Assembly: GCA_020633795.1 (NCBI GenBank)
Contig: JACKCX010000006.1
Span: forward strand, 1-64,000
Length of the DNA: 64,000 nucleotides
Reading direction: 5' to 3'
From: Erysipelotrichaceae bacterium
GTDB lineage: Bacteria; Bacillota_I; Bacilli_A; RFN20; CAG-826
In this document: piece by piece, positions 7,919-16,483 of the stretch
Numbering within the stretch: the stretch's first letter is position 1
Layout of the letters: each line of letters opens with the position of its first letter
The notes under the pieces: generated by a model
Database searches by the model: none
What the model was told of the DNA's origin: nothing
The model's input: only the letters and a program-made list of their open reading frames with translations
Made by a program: the position numbers and the translations under genes

Positions 7919-10075
7919 ATGAAAACCAAAATCACCAAAACATTCACCAAAGTATTTGTTGCTGGATTTATTTCTATTTTTACTTTTGGCTTAGGAATAT
8001 CGTTAGCCTCCCACAATAACGCTCAACAAGCCAGCGCTTATTATTCGCAGAGCACAACCTATGAAGTAACCACTCCTTCCACTTACTACACAAGTATTAA
8101 CGATTCACTAACAGGTAGTTCTTTGCTTAGCTCTTTGCAATCGCTTAATGCATCAAAAAGGAAAAAGACCATTGGTTATAAAACGATGGGCACATCGGCT
8201 TCAACCAGTCCCTATGTCTATACTGATTATAACCCTAACGGTACCATTCTTACTGATAGCAAAGGACAAAAATACGGAACATCGTTAGTTAGTTTTTATA
8301 CTAAAACTCCAATGACTTCTTATAACAAAGAACATGTTTGGCCAAATTCTCGTGGTGGTGACTATGTTGAAAACGACATTCATATGCCTCGTCCAACTAT
8401 TGAAGCAGAAAATAGCAACCGCGGTAACTCTTTCTATGTTGAAGGTGTCGCTAGCAGTTCTAGTGGCTGGGATCCATACACGGCTGGATATAGTGAAATA
8501 TCTCGTGGTGAAGCAGCGCGTATCATCTTCTATTGTATGGTTGCGAGTTCATCGTTACATCTTTCTGATGCGACCTATCTTTCCAGCGGAGATTCTGGTT
8601 ATTCCACCACTATGGGCAAAATCTCTGACATGTTAAAGTGGAATCTTGAGTATGATGTCACAACTTATGAGAACAACCGCAATGATGGAGCGCAGTACCT
8701 ACAAGGTAATCGCAATCCTTTCATTGATCATCCAGAATATGCTTGTAAAATTTGGGGTGATTTCAATACAACTACCCAAGGCATTTGTTCTTCATATACC
8801 ACGGCTCCCAACACAATTACTGTGACTCCAGCCTCTTCATCGATTGCTGTTGGTGGAACCACCACCCTCGGCGTCTCGGTTGATACTGGCTCTTCTAATG
8901 TCACATGGTCTTCAAGTAACACTTCTATCGCCACTGTTTCTAATGGTGTGGTAACTGGTGTCGCGGCTGGTAGCGTGACGATTACCGCCACTTCCACAGT
9001 TGATACTTCCATCAAAGGAACAGCAACTGTGACAGTTAAGGCTTTATCTTCATTGAACGTCAGTGGAACACCTAATATTACCTCTTATACCGCTGGACAA
9101 TCGTTTGATTCAACAGGTTTAATTGTCACTGCAACTTACAGTGATAGTTCAACCGCTAATGTCACAGCGAGCGTGACCTGGTCTCCTGATCCATTAACAG
9201 CCGGAACCACCAGCGTGATCGGCTCATACGGAAACAAGACTGTTTCAGTGTCAGGAATAACTGTTAATAATAACTTAACAATGGAAATTACTAAAAGTAA
9301 TAGTGGTCTGAGCACAACCGCTTCTAGCTCAAATCAAGTCAAAAGTTACAGCATTAAAAATGGTGCAACTACTTCTGGCACGATGAGTATTTCATGGGGA
9401 GCGGGTTCTTATAATAGTTCAACCTATAATGAATTTGCCATTAAAAATGGAACAAAAATACAATCTAACGATTCAACCTATGTCAAGACGATTACGGTCG
9501 ATTTATATGGATTCTTGAATAGTGCTGTCTATGCAAACGGAAATCTGGTGACAGGAGTTGATGGAACCCCTACTTCAAATGGAAATAGCAAGGTTTTAAC
9601 TTATACCATTAATTCGACTAATTGGTATATTGTCGGAAATTCAAGCTCCTATGATCAATTCTTCTACTCCATCCTCTTTAATGTCGGAACCGATCCTTCT
9701 TTATTGACTCCCGTTACTGGTGTTTCACTCAACGAATCTTCAGTTACTCTTAGTATCAATGATACCTTTACTTTAGTTGCGACAGTTTCACCTAATGATG
9801 CTAGTAACAAAAATATCAGTTGGTCATCAAGCGATGAGGAAGTAGCAACGGTAACTGGTGGTGTGGTGACCGCTATCAAAGCTGGCAACGCTATTATCAC
9901 TGTGACAACGAGTGATGGTTCATTTACTGCCACTTGTGAAATTACTGTTTCATCTGAACCTATCAGCCATGGAGGTTGTGGCGGTTCAATCGCAATCACT
10001 TCGAGTCTAATCGCCGTTCTTTCCGCTATCGGCGTGACATTCATTCTTATCAAACGTAAAAAATATTCACGATAA
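7919..10075 (+). CDS. Surface-anchored endonuclease I with Ig-like domains
   Basis: A 718-residue exported multidomain protein. Residues 1-40 are a signal peptide. About 60-265 is an endonuclease I (EndA/NucM-type) domain with the catalytic EHVWPNSRGG near residue 139 followed by NDIHMPRP and NSNRGN metal/substrate segments. About 300-372 is a Big_2 Ig-like domain (WSSSNTSIATVSNGVVTG), 375-448 another Ig-like domain, 450-590 an unassigned beta-rich region, and 597-677 a second Big_2 domain (WSSSDEEVATV). The C-terminus has a HGGCGGS motif, a transmembrane segment and KRKK, resembling a sorting or anchoring tail. Expected role: extracellular DNA degradation for nutrient or nucleotide uptake. 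It has a strong AAGGAG site. Confidence 0.9.
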   Translation: MKTKITKTFTKVFVAGFISIFTFGLGISLASHNNAQQASAYYSQSTTYEVTTPSTYYTSINDSLTGSSLLSSLQSLNASKRKKTIGYKTMGTSASTSPYVYTDYNPNGTILTDSKGQKYGTSLVSFYTKTPMTSYNKEHVWPNSRGGDYVENDIHMPRPTIEAENSNRGNSFYVEGVASSSSGWDPYTAGYSEISRGEAARIIFYCMVASSSLHLSDATYLSSGDSGYSTTMGKISDMLKWNLEYDVTTYENNRNDGAQYLQGNRNPFIDHPEYACKIWGDFNTTTQGICSSYTTAPNTITVTPASSSIAVGGTTTLGVSVDTGSSNVTWSSSNTSIATVSNGVVTGVAAGSVTITATSTVDTSIKGTATVTVKALSSLNVSGTPNITSYTAGQSFDSTGLIVTATYSDSSTANVTASVTWSPDPLTAGTTSVIGSYGNKTVSVSGITVNNNLTMEITKSNSGLSTTASSSNQVKSYSIKNGATTSGTMSISWGAGSYNSSTYNEFAIKNGTKIQSNDSTYVKTITVDLYGFLNSAVYANGNLVTGVDGTPTSNGNSKVLTYTINSTNWYIVGNSSSYDQFFYSILFNVGTDPSLLTPVTGVSLNESSVTLSINDTFTLVATVSPNDASNKNISWSSSDEEVATVTGGVVTAIKAGNAIITVTTSDGSFTATCEITVSSEPISHGGCGGSIAITSSLIAVLSAIGVTFILIKRKKYSR

Positions 10076-10079
10076 AAGA

Positions 10080-10133
10080 AAAAAACAACGCTGTGACGAT
10101 ATAGCTTAGTGCTATGTTTAGCGTTGTTTTTGT
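10080..10133. terminator. Bidirectional terminator
   Basis: A 12-bp perfect stem (AAAAACAACGCT and AGCGTTGTTTTT) encloses a second small hairpin (ATAGC/GCTAT). A-run and T-run on either side let it act on both the nuclease gene (plus) and the convergent 10138-11298 gene (minus). Confidence 0.85.
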
Positions 10134-10137
10134 TTGC

Positions 10138-11298
10138 TTACTGAATAATATATTCGCTTAGGCCTTCCCAATTTGGATGGGCGTTAATCACTCGCTGCAA
10201 GGCTTCGTTAAAGAGTTTCTTTTCGAGAGGTTTTCTCTGTTCAAGAACTCTTTTATAAGCTCTCTTTGATTTCTCAAGAGCGCGATAGCATTCGGAATTA
10301 GATTTATCGAGGAGTCCAGACATTAAAATATAAGTTCTGATTGCCCCCATCGATGAATCATCAGAAATCTCTCTTCTTTTTTGCATATTTACATTTTCAT
10401 CATAATAAATTTGAGCTTCTTCGACTGACTTAGTATATATGTTGATATAAATGATTTGATTTTCAGCATTAGCAACGATTTTTTTTGAGGATTTTTTGTT
10501 AGAAACAATATCTTTCAAAATCACTTCTGCTTCGTTATATTTTTCTTCGCTTAGCAACATATAGGCTTTATTTAAATTAATATCGGTGGAGAAATTTGTT
10601 TCTTTCTCTTCTTTGAAGTGTTTTTCTTCTTCCTCCTTATCAATTTGCCCTGTGACTTCCGCATAAAGGAGATTATTAAAGGCTTTGCGGTTCTTTCTTG
10701 AACCCACGAGTCTTAAGCGATATCCATCTGTCAAACTGTCGAGACGGAAAGGAATGATGTTATAAAAGAGGATCCCCGCTCCTACGACACCAATTGTTAA
10801 AATAAAATAGGCCCAATCCAATAATAAGGAATTATTGCTAGCGTTAGTTTTCATCAACAAGAAAGCAAAAATAATAATTACAATTTCGACGCCATAAAAT
10901 AACGAACCAAAGAGGAGAAATGAAGAAGGATTAGGTTCTTTCTTCGCTTCTTTTTTGGGTAATATTTTTGTTTCTCCAGTTAAACCGTCAAAAGAGGAGA
11001 AATGGAATTTAGTCTTACCATTTTCTTTATAGAAATTAAATCCCATCATGTTGACAGAAACAACATCATATCGTCCGATCTTAGCGCCACAAATATGAGC
11101 TAATTCGAAAAGAACAGAATTGATAATGACGCCAAGAAAAATAGCGCTGATATAGTAAAGAACATAAAGGAACCAGTTTGAATTATCTAAAACATACGAA
11201 TAGGTGGCATGAGGCCGAATAGCGAGGAAAAAGTAGGCGACAGCACCGCCTAAAATTACAATCCACGCAAATAAACCAGCAACATCTTCTTTCTTCAT
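10138..11298 (-). CDS. Degenerate site-2-protease-like membrane protein
   Basis: A 386-residue protein: four to five transmembrane segments within about residues 1-200, then a soluble 180-residue helical tail that looks TPR-like. Two segments match the M50/site-2 protease layout: VLFELAHICGA near residue 65, where the first zinc His of HExxH is replaced by Phe while Glu and the second His remain, and NIIPFRLDSLTDG near residue 183, which retains the NxxP...DG pattern. It is therefore probably a catalytically dead or altered S2P homologue. It is the last gene after adh in a minus operon, with an AGGAGG site. Function is unknown. Confidence 0.7.
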   Translation of the reverse strand: MKKEDVAGLFAWIVILGGAVAYFFLAIRPHATYSYVLDNSNWFLYVLYYISAIFLGVIINSVLFELAHICGAKIGRYDVVSVNMMGFNFYKENGKTKFHFSSFDGLTGETKILPKKEAKKEPNPSSFLLFGSLFYGVEIVIIIFAFLLMKTNASNNSLLLDWAYFILTIGVVGAGILFYNIIPFRLDSLTDGYRLRLVGSRKNRKAFNNLLYAEVTGQIDKEEEEKHFKEEKETNFSTDINLNKAYMLLSEEKYNEAEVILKDIVSNKKSSKKIVANAENQIIYINIYTKSVEEAQIYYDENVNMQKRREISDDSSMGAIRTYILMSGLLDKSNSECYRALEKSKRAYKRVLEQRKPLEKKLFNEALQRVINAHPNWEGLSEYIIQ

Positions 11299-11310
11299 AG
11301 AACATCCTCC

Positions 11311-12483
11311 TTAGAGACAGCTTTTGTATATAGCGTAAGCTACCTCTTGATCAATAGGTTTAATGTGATGATCAATCACCCGTGTACCACCATCTGTCAA
11401 CTTATTAACCAGTTGTTCAATATCAACATTTTCAATTTGTAAATCATGATAATTTTCAGGCATATGAAGAAAATGAAAATATTCTTCTAACAATCTTATA
11501 CCATTTTTAGCATTTTCGGTCTTATCTTTTAGATGTGAATCAAAAACGTTACGGGCTAATTGATCAAATTTATCCATATCATAGGGCAAATAATATTTAG
11601 CCCAGGCAGGGAATAAAACAGCTAACCCTGCCGCATGAGCGACATGAGGATATAAACCACTTAAAGCGTGTTCAAGTTGATGAACAGGCATACCAGTTTT
11701 TTTGCCAATACCGGTGATTCCATTATGAGAAAGAGAGGATGAGAGCATCAAAACCGCTCTAGCTTCATAGTCTCTTGGATTGGCCATTACCGTTTTTCCC
11801 GCTTTGATGACACTCCTTAATAAACCTTCTGAAAAACCATCGCAAATCTCGTTATCAGCTGATGGTTGGAGATATCTTTCTAATGTATGCATCATAATAT
11901 CGACAATTCCATAGGCGGTTTGGGTTGGGCTAACAGAAAAAGTTAATTCTGGGTTTTCAATCGCGAAATCCGGTCGAACAAATTCCGAATTAAATCCAGA
12001 TTTATAAGAAAGGGCGTCGTTTTGAATAACACATGATGTTGACATCTCGCTTCCAGAAGCAGAAATCGTTAAAATAACTCCGATTGGAAGAGCTTGATTG
12101 GGCTTCGCAATATGACGATTAAAATCAAAAGCATCACCATTATAATAATAACCTACTGAAATTAATTTAGCTGTATCGATAACTGAACCTCCGCCAACGG
12201 CCAACAAGTAATCTGGCTCGTATTCTTTAGCAATTTCAATTCCTTGATACACTAAATCAATCGTAGGATTAGGACGTACACCTTCTAATAATTTATAAGC
12301 AATTTTATATTCATCTAAAGATTGCAATACTAGATCGAGAAGACCACTTTTTTTCACCGAAGATTGACCAATGACAATGAGGACTTTCTTAGCCTTCTTT
12401 GAAGATAGTATTTCACCAATTAATTGCTCTTTCTTTTTTCCAAAAAAAAGTTTTGTTTTGACTTGAAAATTAAAATCAATCAT
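11311..12483 (-). CDS. Iron-containing alcohol dehydrogenase
   Basis: A 390-residue group III (iron-type) NAD(P)-dependent alcohol dehydrogenase. It shows the nucleotide-binding GGGSVIDTAK (near residue 97), metal-ligand helices DIMMHTLERYL and HQLEHALSGLYPHVAHAAG, and a length typical of BDH/YqhD-like butanol or aldehyde reductases. Substrate cannot be fixed from sequence. It directly abuts the TetR gene upstream (stop and ATG adjacent) with a GAGGAAAAG site, so a TetR-controlled detoxifying or fermentative aldehyde reductase is likely. Confidence 0.9.
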   Translation of the reverse strand: MIDFNFQVKTKLFFGKKKEQLIGEILSSKKAKKVLIVIGQSSVKKSGLLDLVLQSLDEYKIAYKLLEGVRPNPTIDLVYQGIEIAKEYEPDYLLAVGGGSVIDTAKLISVGYYYNGDAFDFNRHIAKPNQALPIGVILTISASGSEMSTSCVIQNDALSYKSGFNSEFVRPDFAIENPELTFSVSPTQTAYGIVDIMMHTLERYLQPSADNEICDGFSEGLLRSVIKAGKTVMANPRDYEARAVLMLSSSLSHNGITGIGKKTGMPVHQLEHALSGLYPHVAHAAGLAVLFPAWAKYYLPYDMDKFDQLARNVFDSHLKDKTENAKNGIRLLEEYFHFLHMPENYHDLQIENVDIEQLVNKLTDGGTRVIDHHIKPIDQEVAYAIYKSCL

Positions 12484-13035
12484 TTATCTTTTCCTCGCTT
12501 TTAAGTAGTTTTTAACGGCTTTTTTCAATGAATCATCCTCTTCAAAACAAAAGCAAGTCATCAAACCTTCAAGTGATTTACTCTTATAAGTCGAGAGATA
12601 ATAAACGATAGAGTTTGAATAAGCTAAAGCATAGAAACGAGTAATGATTTTTCGATCATTTGGTTTTAGCTTTTTGCTATCGGGAATATCGTCGATAAAA
12701 CGAAGAATATTTTGATAGCAGACATTGTAAATAAATTCTTGAAAAAGTTCTTTCCCAGCCGAAGAAAGAGTGGCATCAATAAAATTTTTGTTGGCTGTAT
12801 AATAGGCATAGATGATTTTAACCAACTTTTTGATACTAGTTGCCTCGTCAATTTTTGGAATGCTCTCGTCTAAAAAGACTAGTGTCAAAAGATCATAAAT
12901 ATCATGAAAATGATAATAAAAAGTTTGACGATTTATGTGGCATCGCTTAGATAAAATGGTGACCGAAATGGAGTCGAGGGGGACTTCGGCCATCATGATT
13001 TTTAATGTTTCTGCTAAGCGATGTTCTGTTTTCAT
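12484..13035 (-). CDS. TetR/AcrR-family transcriptional regulator
   Basis: A 183-residue regulator with an N-terminal TetR helix-turn-helix (about residues 8-55; ISVTILSKRCHINRQTFYYHFHDIYDLL) and an all-helical ligand/dimer domain. The recognition helix with TFYYHF is typical, and the overall form resembles the DhaS-like TetR subgroup. Its ATG overlaps the psuG TGA (ATGA), and adh follows immediately, so the three are translationally coupled. It probably regulates its own operon; the inducer is unknown. Confidence 0.88.
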   Translation of the reverse strand: MKTEHRLAETLKIMMAEVPLDSISVTILSKRCHINRQTFYYHFHDIYDLLTLVFLDESIPKIDEATSIKKLVKIIYAYYTANKNFIDATLSSAGKELFQEFIYNVCYQNILRFIDDIPDSKKLKPNDRKIITRFYALAYSNSIVYYLSTYKSKSLEGLMTCFCFEEDDSLKKAVKNYLKARKR

Positions 13036-13937
13036 TTTAAGCGTGCATATTCCTTACTGATTTCGGCACCCACAATCGCGTTATTGATAACGAGATGGAT
13101 GTTGGATTCTAATGAGTCACCATTCGTTAAATCAACAACCGTTTTTAACAAAAATGGGGTTACTTCTTTGCCTTTAATTCCAAGATTATCGGCTTCTTTT
13201 AATGCTTGATTAATGGCATCATTAATTTCTTTTTCATTCATAGCATACTTTTCTGGAATCGGATTGGCAATTAAAATGCCTCCTTTTAAATTGTTAACAC
13301 GTTTCTCTTTTATAATAGCGGCTGCTTCTTTGAAGGAATCAACTTTATAATCAACTTTCAATCCTGAATGAGGGGTATAAAAAGCTGGTAATTCATCTGT
13401 TTGGAAACCTAAAACTGGAACTCCCATTGTCTCTAAATATTCAAGAGTAAGAGGAAGATCTAAAATAGCTTTCGCTCCTGCACATATCACCGTAACATCG
13501 GTTTTAGATAGTTCTTGTAAATCAGCGGAGATATCCATTGTTTCTGTCGCACCGCGATGAACGCCACCAATTCCACCTGTGACAAACACTTCAATGCCCG
13601 CTTGATGAGCGATAATCATCGTGGCGGCAACAGTTGTAGCGGCCCATAATTTATTAGCGTAAACAACAGGTAAATCGCGTCGAGAAACTTTAATAATTCC
13701 CTTCCTTTTTCCGAATTGTTCAATTTCATCAGGCGTCATTCCAACAATAGCATCACCTTCGATGATTCCGATGGTGGCTGGAACAGCTCCATGGAGACGA
13801 ATGGCTTTTTCCACTTCCAAAGCGGTTTGAACATTCTTTGGATACGGCATTCCATGAGAAATAATGGTGCTCTCAAGAGCGACGACAGGAAGTCCTTTTT
13901 CAAGAGCTTCTTTGACTTCGGGATTAATTTTTAACAT
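13032..13937 (-). CDS. psuG: Pseudouridine-5'-phosphate glycosidase
   Basis: A 301-residue PsuG enzyme that reversibly cleaves pseudouridine 5'-phosphate to uracil and ribose 5-phosphate. Family segments are VVALESTIISHGMPYP near residue 18, VFVTGGIGGVHRGA near residue 120 and ANPIPEKYAM. Start MLKINPEV at 13937 has a GGAAG site; the longer in-frame extension lies inside the ATPase gene. It overlaps the ATPase gene by 14 nt and tetR by 4 nt. The usual partner kinase psuK is not present nearby, so pseudouridine phosphate must come from another source. Confidence 0.93.
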   Translation of the reverse strand: MLKINPEVKEALEKGLPVVALESTIISHGMPYPKNVQTALEVEKAIRLHGAVPATIGIIEGDAIVGMTPDEIEQFGKRKGIIKVSRRDLPVVYANKLWAATTVAATMIIAHQAGIEVFVTGGIGGVHRGATETMDISADLQELSKTDVTVICAGAKAILDLPLTLEYLETMGVPVLGFQTDELPAFYTPHSGLKVDYKVDSFKEAAAIIKEKRVNNLKGGILIANPIPEKYAMNEKEINDAINQALKEADNLGIKGKEVTPFLLKTVVDLTNGDSLESNIHLVINNAIVGAEISKEYARLK

Positions 13938-16416
13938 CTTCTTTAGCTTCCTTCCATAACACAACAAAGTGAGTAAGTATCAAATATAAACTAGCAGAAA
14001 AAATAATGAGTAAAACCGTGACAAGATAATTAATTCCCGACATTGAGAGAAAGTTTATTTGTAATAAAACATCGGGGGAATTAGTGAGATAACAATATAG
14101 CCCTGAGCCAATTAAACACAAACCAGCAGCAACGCTTAAAACAACAAAGACTGTTTTACGATATCGATCAAAAGGCAAACATACTTGATATAAGACAACA
14201 AAGCTCATGACGGTATAAATCAAAACGCACATCGTAATAGCGCTACTAGACGAAGAAAGAACTGTTGTTCCATCATAATCAGGCTGAACACCAGTGAAAA
14301 TGCCATTTCTTTGAAGAACTAATAGTCCGTATACAGTGAGAAGTGGCAAAATAATCGAAAGAGCGGCTGGGATAGCTTTTTTAAGGACATTTTTAATGAA
14401 CGAACCTTGGATTTTTTCGCTGTTTTTCTGAAGAGCCAAAAAGAAAGCGGCAACGCCAATACTTAAAATTTCCCAAATATACATGTTATTCGTGATGAAT
14501 GGGTAGCGAATTGTGGCATCTTTAGTAAGCGATGAGAAAAGAAGAAAAACGGCGGAGAAAAAGAAAGCAAAAATTGTTTTAACAAGGAAAAGTGAAGCCG
14601 TTCTTTGCAAATTATTGATAACTCTTCGCCCTTCTCCGACAACATCAGGAAGAACAGAGAAATCAGAATTCATCAAAACGATATGCGAAACATTGCGTGC
14701 TGCGTCAGTACCTGACGCCATGGCAATCGAACAATCCGCTCTTTTTAAAGCCAAAATATCATTGATTCCATCTCCTGTCATAGCGACGGTGTTTTTATTT
14801 TCTTTTAATGTCTCGATGATAGCTTCTTTTTGTTCAGGAGTGACGCGACCAAAAACCGTATAATAAAGCGCTACTTGCTTGACGTTTTCAATGGTCATGT
14901 TTTCTAATGATATATAATTTTCTGCTCCTTCAATGCCAGCTTGTCGTGCAATTTCACTGGTTGTTGAAGCACTATCACCGGAGATGACTTTAATCGCGAC
15001 ACCATTATCCTTAAACCATTTAAATGTTTTGATAGCGTCAGGGCGAATTCTATCTTGAAGCACAACGATGGCTAAAGGAACAACACTCCCTGTTATTTTG
15101 GAATTTTTAATGCCCTCTTTTGCTTGTCCAACTACCAAAACACGATATCCCAAAGAAGTATATTCCTCAATTTTTGACATCGTCGCTTTTTGATTAGTTA
15201 GATCTAAAAATTCAGCAGCACCAATCACATATGTTTTGTCGCCTTTAAAAGAAGCGGCAGAATATTTATTTTCACTGTTGAAAGGGATAGCGGTGTTGAC
15301 CCACGACGATAAATCATAAGTAAAATAATTCCGTAAAGCTTTCGCAGTAGCGTTATCGTCTTTTGTGGCGATAATGACATTAGAAATTATTTGAGCAATC
15401 TCTTCTTTATCTCTTCCTCCGAGAGGATAGAAAGTTTTTACAGTCATTGAGCCATCGGTAATGGTTCCAGTTTTATCAATGCAAAGAACATTAGTTCGAG
15501 CGAGCATTTCGACAGAATAGAAATCTTGCACTTGAGCTTTTTTCTTAGCCAAAGAAATAACCGCCAAAGCTAAGGCTAACGAAGTTAATAGATATAATCC
15601 AGATGGAATCATCGCTACCATGGAGCCAGAGATATACTTGATGGATTCCTTAAGTAAATCTGCGGTTTGAAAACTGCCCTGTAGCCAATAGACCACCGCC
15701 GTTAAAATTCCCATGATGATAACAAGAGAGCCGATAATGCGAAATAGATACCGCAACGATAATAAAATTTGCGAAGGTGAACGATGAAACTTATTCGCCG
15801 CTCCTTGCAGATGTTCAACATAACTATCTTTGCCAACTTTTTCCACTCGTGCAAAAGCTTGACCGCTCACGACAAACGAACCAGAAAGAAGTAAATCTCC
15901 AGGCTTTTTAACAACGTCACTAGATTCTCCTGTTAGAAGTGATTCGTTAACAATTAACGGCGCATCTAACAAGATGCAATCAGCGCAAATTTGTGAATCT
16001 CTCGCCAGAAAAGTAATATCATCAAGGACAATTTGTTTAATTCCAACTGTTTGCTTCACCTTATCTCGAACCACGACAACTTTTGGTTGAGTAAGCAAAC
16101 GCAATTTACCCATTAAAACACGGGCTTTTAGATCTTCATACAAACCAATGATAATATTCGGAATGAGAACAAATAAGAAAAATAGTCCCCAGTAATATCC
16201 ACCCCAAATCATCAAACCAGCAATAGCAAATAAAACAATATTAAAGAAACTAAATACATTATCGAAAAAGATTTGAGCATAGCTCTTTCCGATAGCGATT
16301 TTTGTCTTGTTATAAAGTTTTTGCTTAATTCGCTGTTGAACTTGCTGATTAGAAAGTCCCTCTTCAATAGAAGGGGTAAATCTTTCAATATTGCTAATTT
16401 TCGTTTTTTTGCTCAT
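13924..16416 (-). CDS. Cation-transporting P-type ATPase, CtpE-like
   Basis: An 830-residue HAD-type P-type ATPase. Visible are the actuator LLTGES motif (near residue 155), phosphorylation site DKTGTITDG (near residue 310), hinge MTGDGIND (near residue 560) and a membrane MIPSGLYLLTSLALA helix. The last resembles the CtpE/pneumococcal subgroup implicated in calcium transport rather than the classical SERCA or MgtA groups. Ten hydrophobic segments are plausible. The ATG at 16416 lacks a ribosome binding site and lies close to promoter-like sequence, so it may be leaderless. It heads the operon ATPase-psuG-tetR-adh-S2P-like. Confidence 0.87.
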   Translation of the reverse strand: MSKKTKISNIERFTPSIEEGLSNQQVQQRIKQKLYNKTKIAIGKSYAQIFFDNVFSFFNIVLFAIAGLMIWGGYYWGLFFLFVLIPNIIIGLYEDLKARVLMGKLRLLTQPKVVVVRDKVKQTVGIKQIVLDDITFLARDSQICADCILLDAPLIVNESLLTGESSDVVKKPGDLLLSGSFVVSGQAFARVEKVGKDSYVEHLQGAANKFHRSPSQILLSLRYLFRIIGSLVIIMGILTAVVYWLQGSFQTADLLKESIKYISGSMVAMIPSGLYLLTSLALALAVISLAKKKAQVQDFYSVEMLARTNVLCIDKTGTITDGSMTVKTFYPLGGRDKEEIAQIISNVIIATKDDNATAKALRNYFTYDLSSWVNTAIPFNSENKYSAASFKGDKTYVIGAAEFLDLTNQKATMSKIEEYTSLGYRVLVVGQAKEGIKNSKITGSVVPLAIVVLQDRIRPDAIKTFKWFKDNGVAIKVISGDSASTTSEIARQAGIEGAENYISLENMTIENVKQVALYYTVFGRVTPEQKEAIIETLKENKNTVAMTGDGINDILALKRADCSIAMASGTDAARNVSHIVLMNSDFSVLPDVVGEGRRVINNLQRTASLFLVKTIFAFFFSAVFLLFSSLTKDATIRYPFITNNMYIWEILSIGVAAFFLALQKNSEKIQGSFIKNVLKKAIPAALSIILPLLTVYGLLVLQRNGIFTGVQPDYDGTTVLSSSSSAITMCVLIYTVMSFVVLYQVCLPFDRYRKTVFVVLSVAAGLCLIGSGLYCYLTNSPDVLLQINFLSMSGINYLVTVLLIIFSASLYLILTHFVVLWKEAKEDVKN

Positions 16417-16423
16417 AAGATTG

Positions 16424-16461
16424 TGTATAACTATAATAAAAAACTTGGAATATAAATCCAA
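16424..16461 (-). promoter_or_regulatory. Candidate ATPase promoter overlapping a terminator
   Basis: Reading the minus strand, TTGGAT (16456-16461), 17 bp, TATTAT (16433-16438) fits a promoter with the -35 inside the preceding terminator. A second -10-like TATACA (16424-16429) lies only 7 nt before the ATPase ATG. Either choice gives a very short or absent 5'UTR without a Shine-Dalgarno site. Confidence 0.45.
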
Positions 16462-16465
16462 GTTT
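16433..16465 (-). terminator. Terminator after lipoprotein gene
   Basis: A perfect 9-bp inverted repeat (AAACTTGGA and TCCAAGTTT) followed on the minus strand by a T-rich tract, 19 nt after the lipoprotein stop. Confidence 0.75.
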
Positions 16466-16483
16466 AATTATATAAATTACTAT

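Noticed and set aside
8728..9015. 95-codon minus-strand ORF opposite the nuclease Ig-domain region
   Set aside because: Low-complexity Val/Thr/Pro product arising from antisense of repetitive Ser/Thr-rich coding; the plus-strand domains explain the sequence.
9664..10053. 129-codon minus-strand ORF opposite the second Big_2 domain
   Set aside because: Antisense shadow of a well-supported gene, with no ribosome site.
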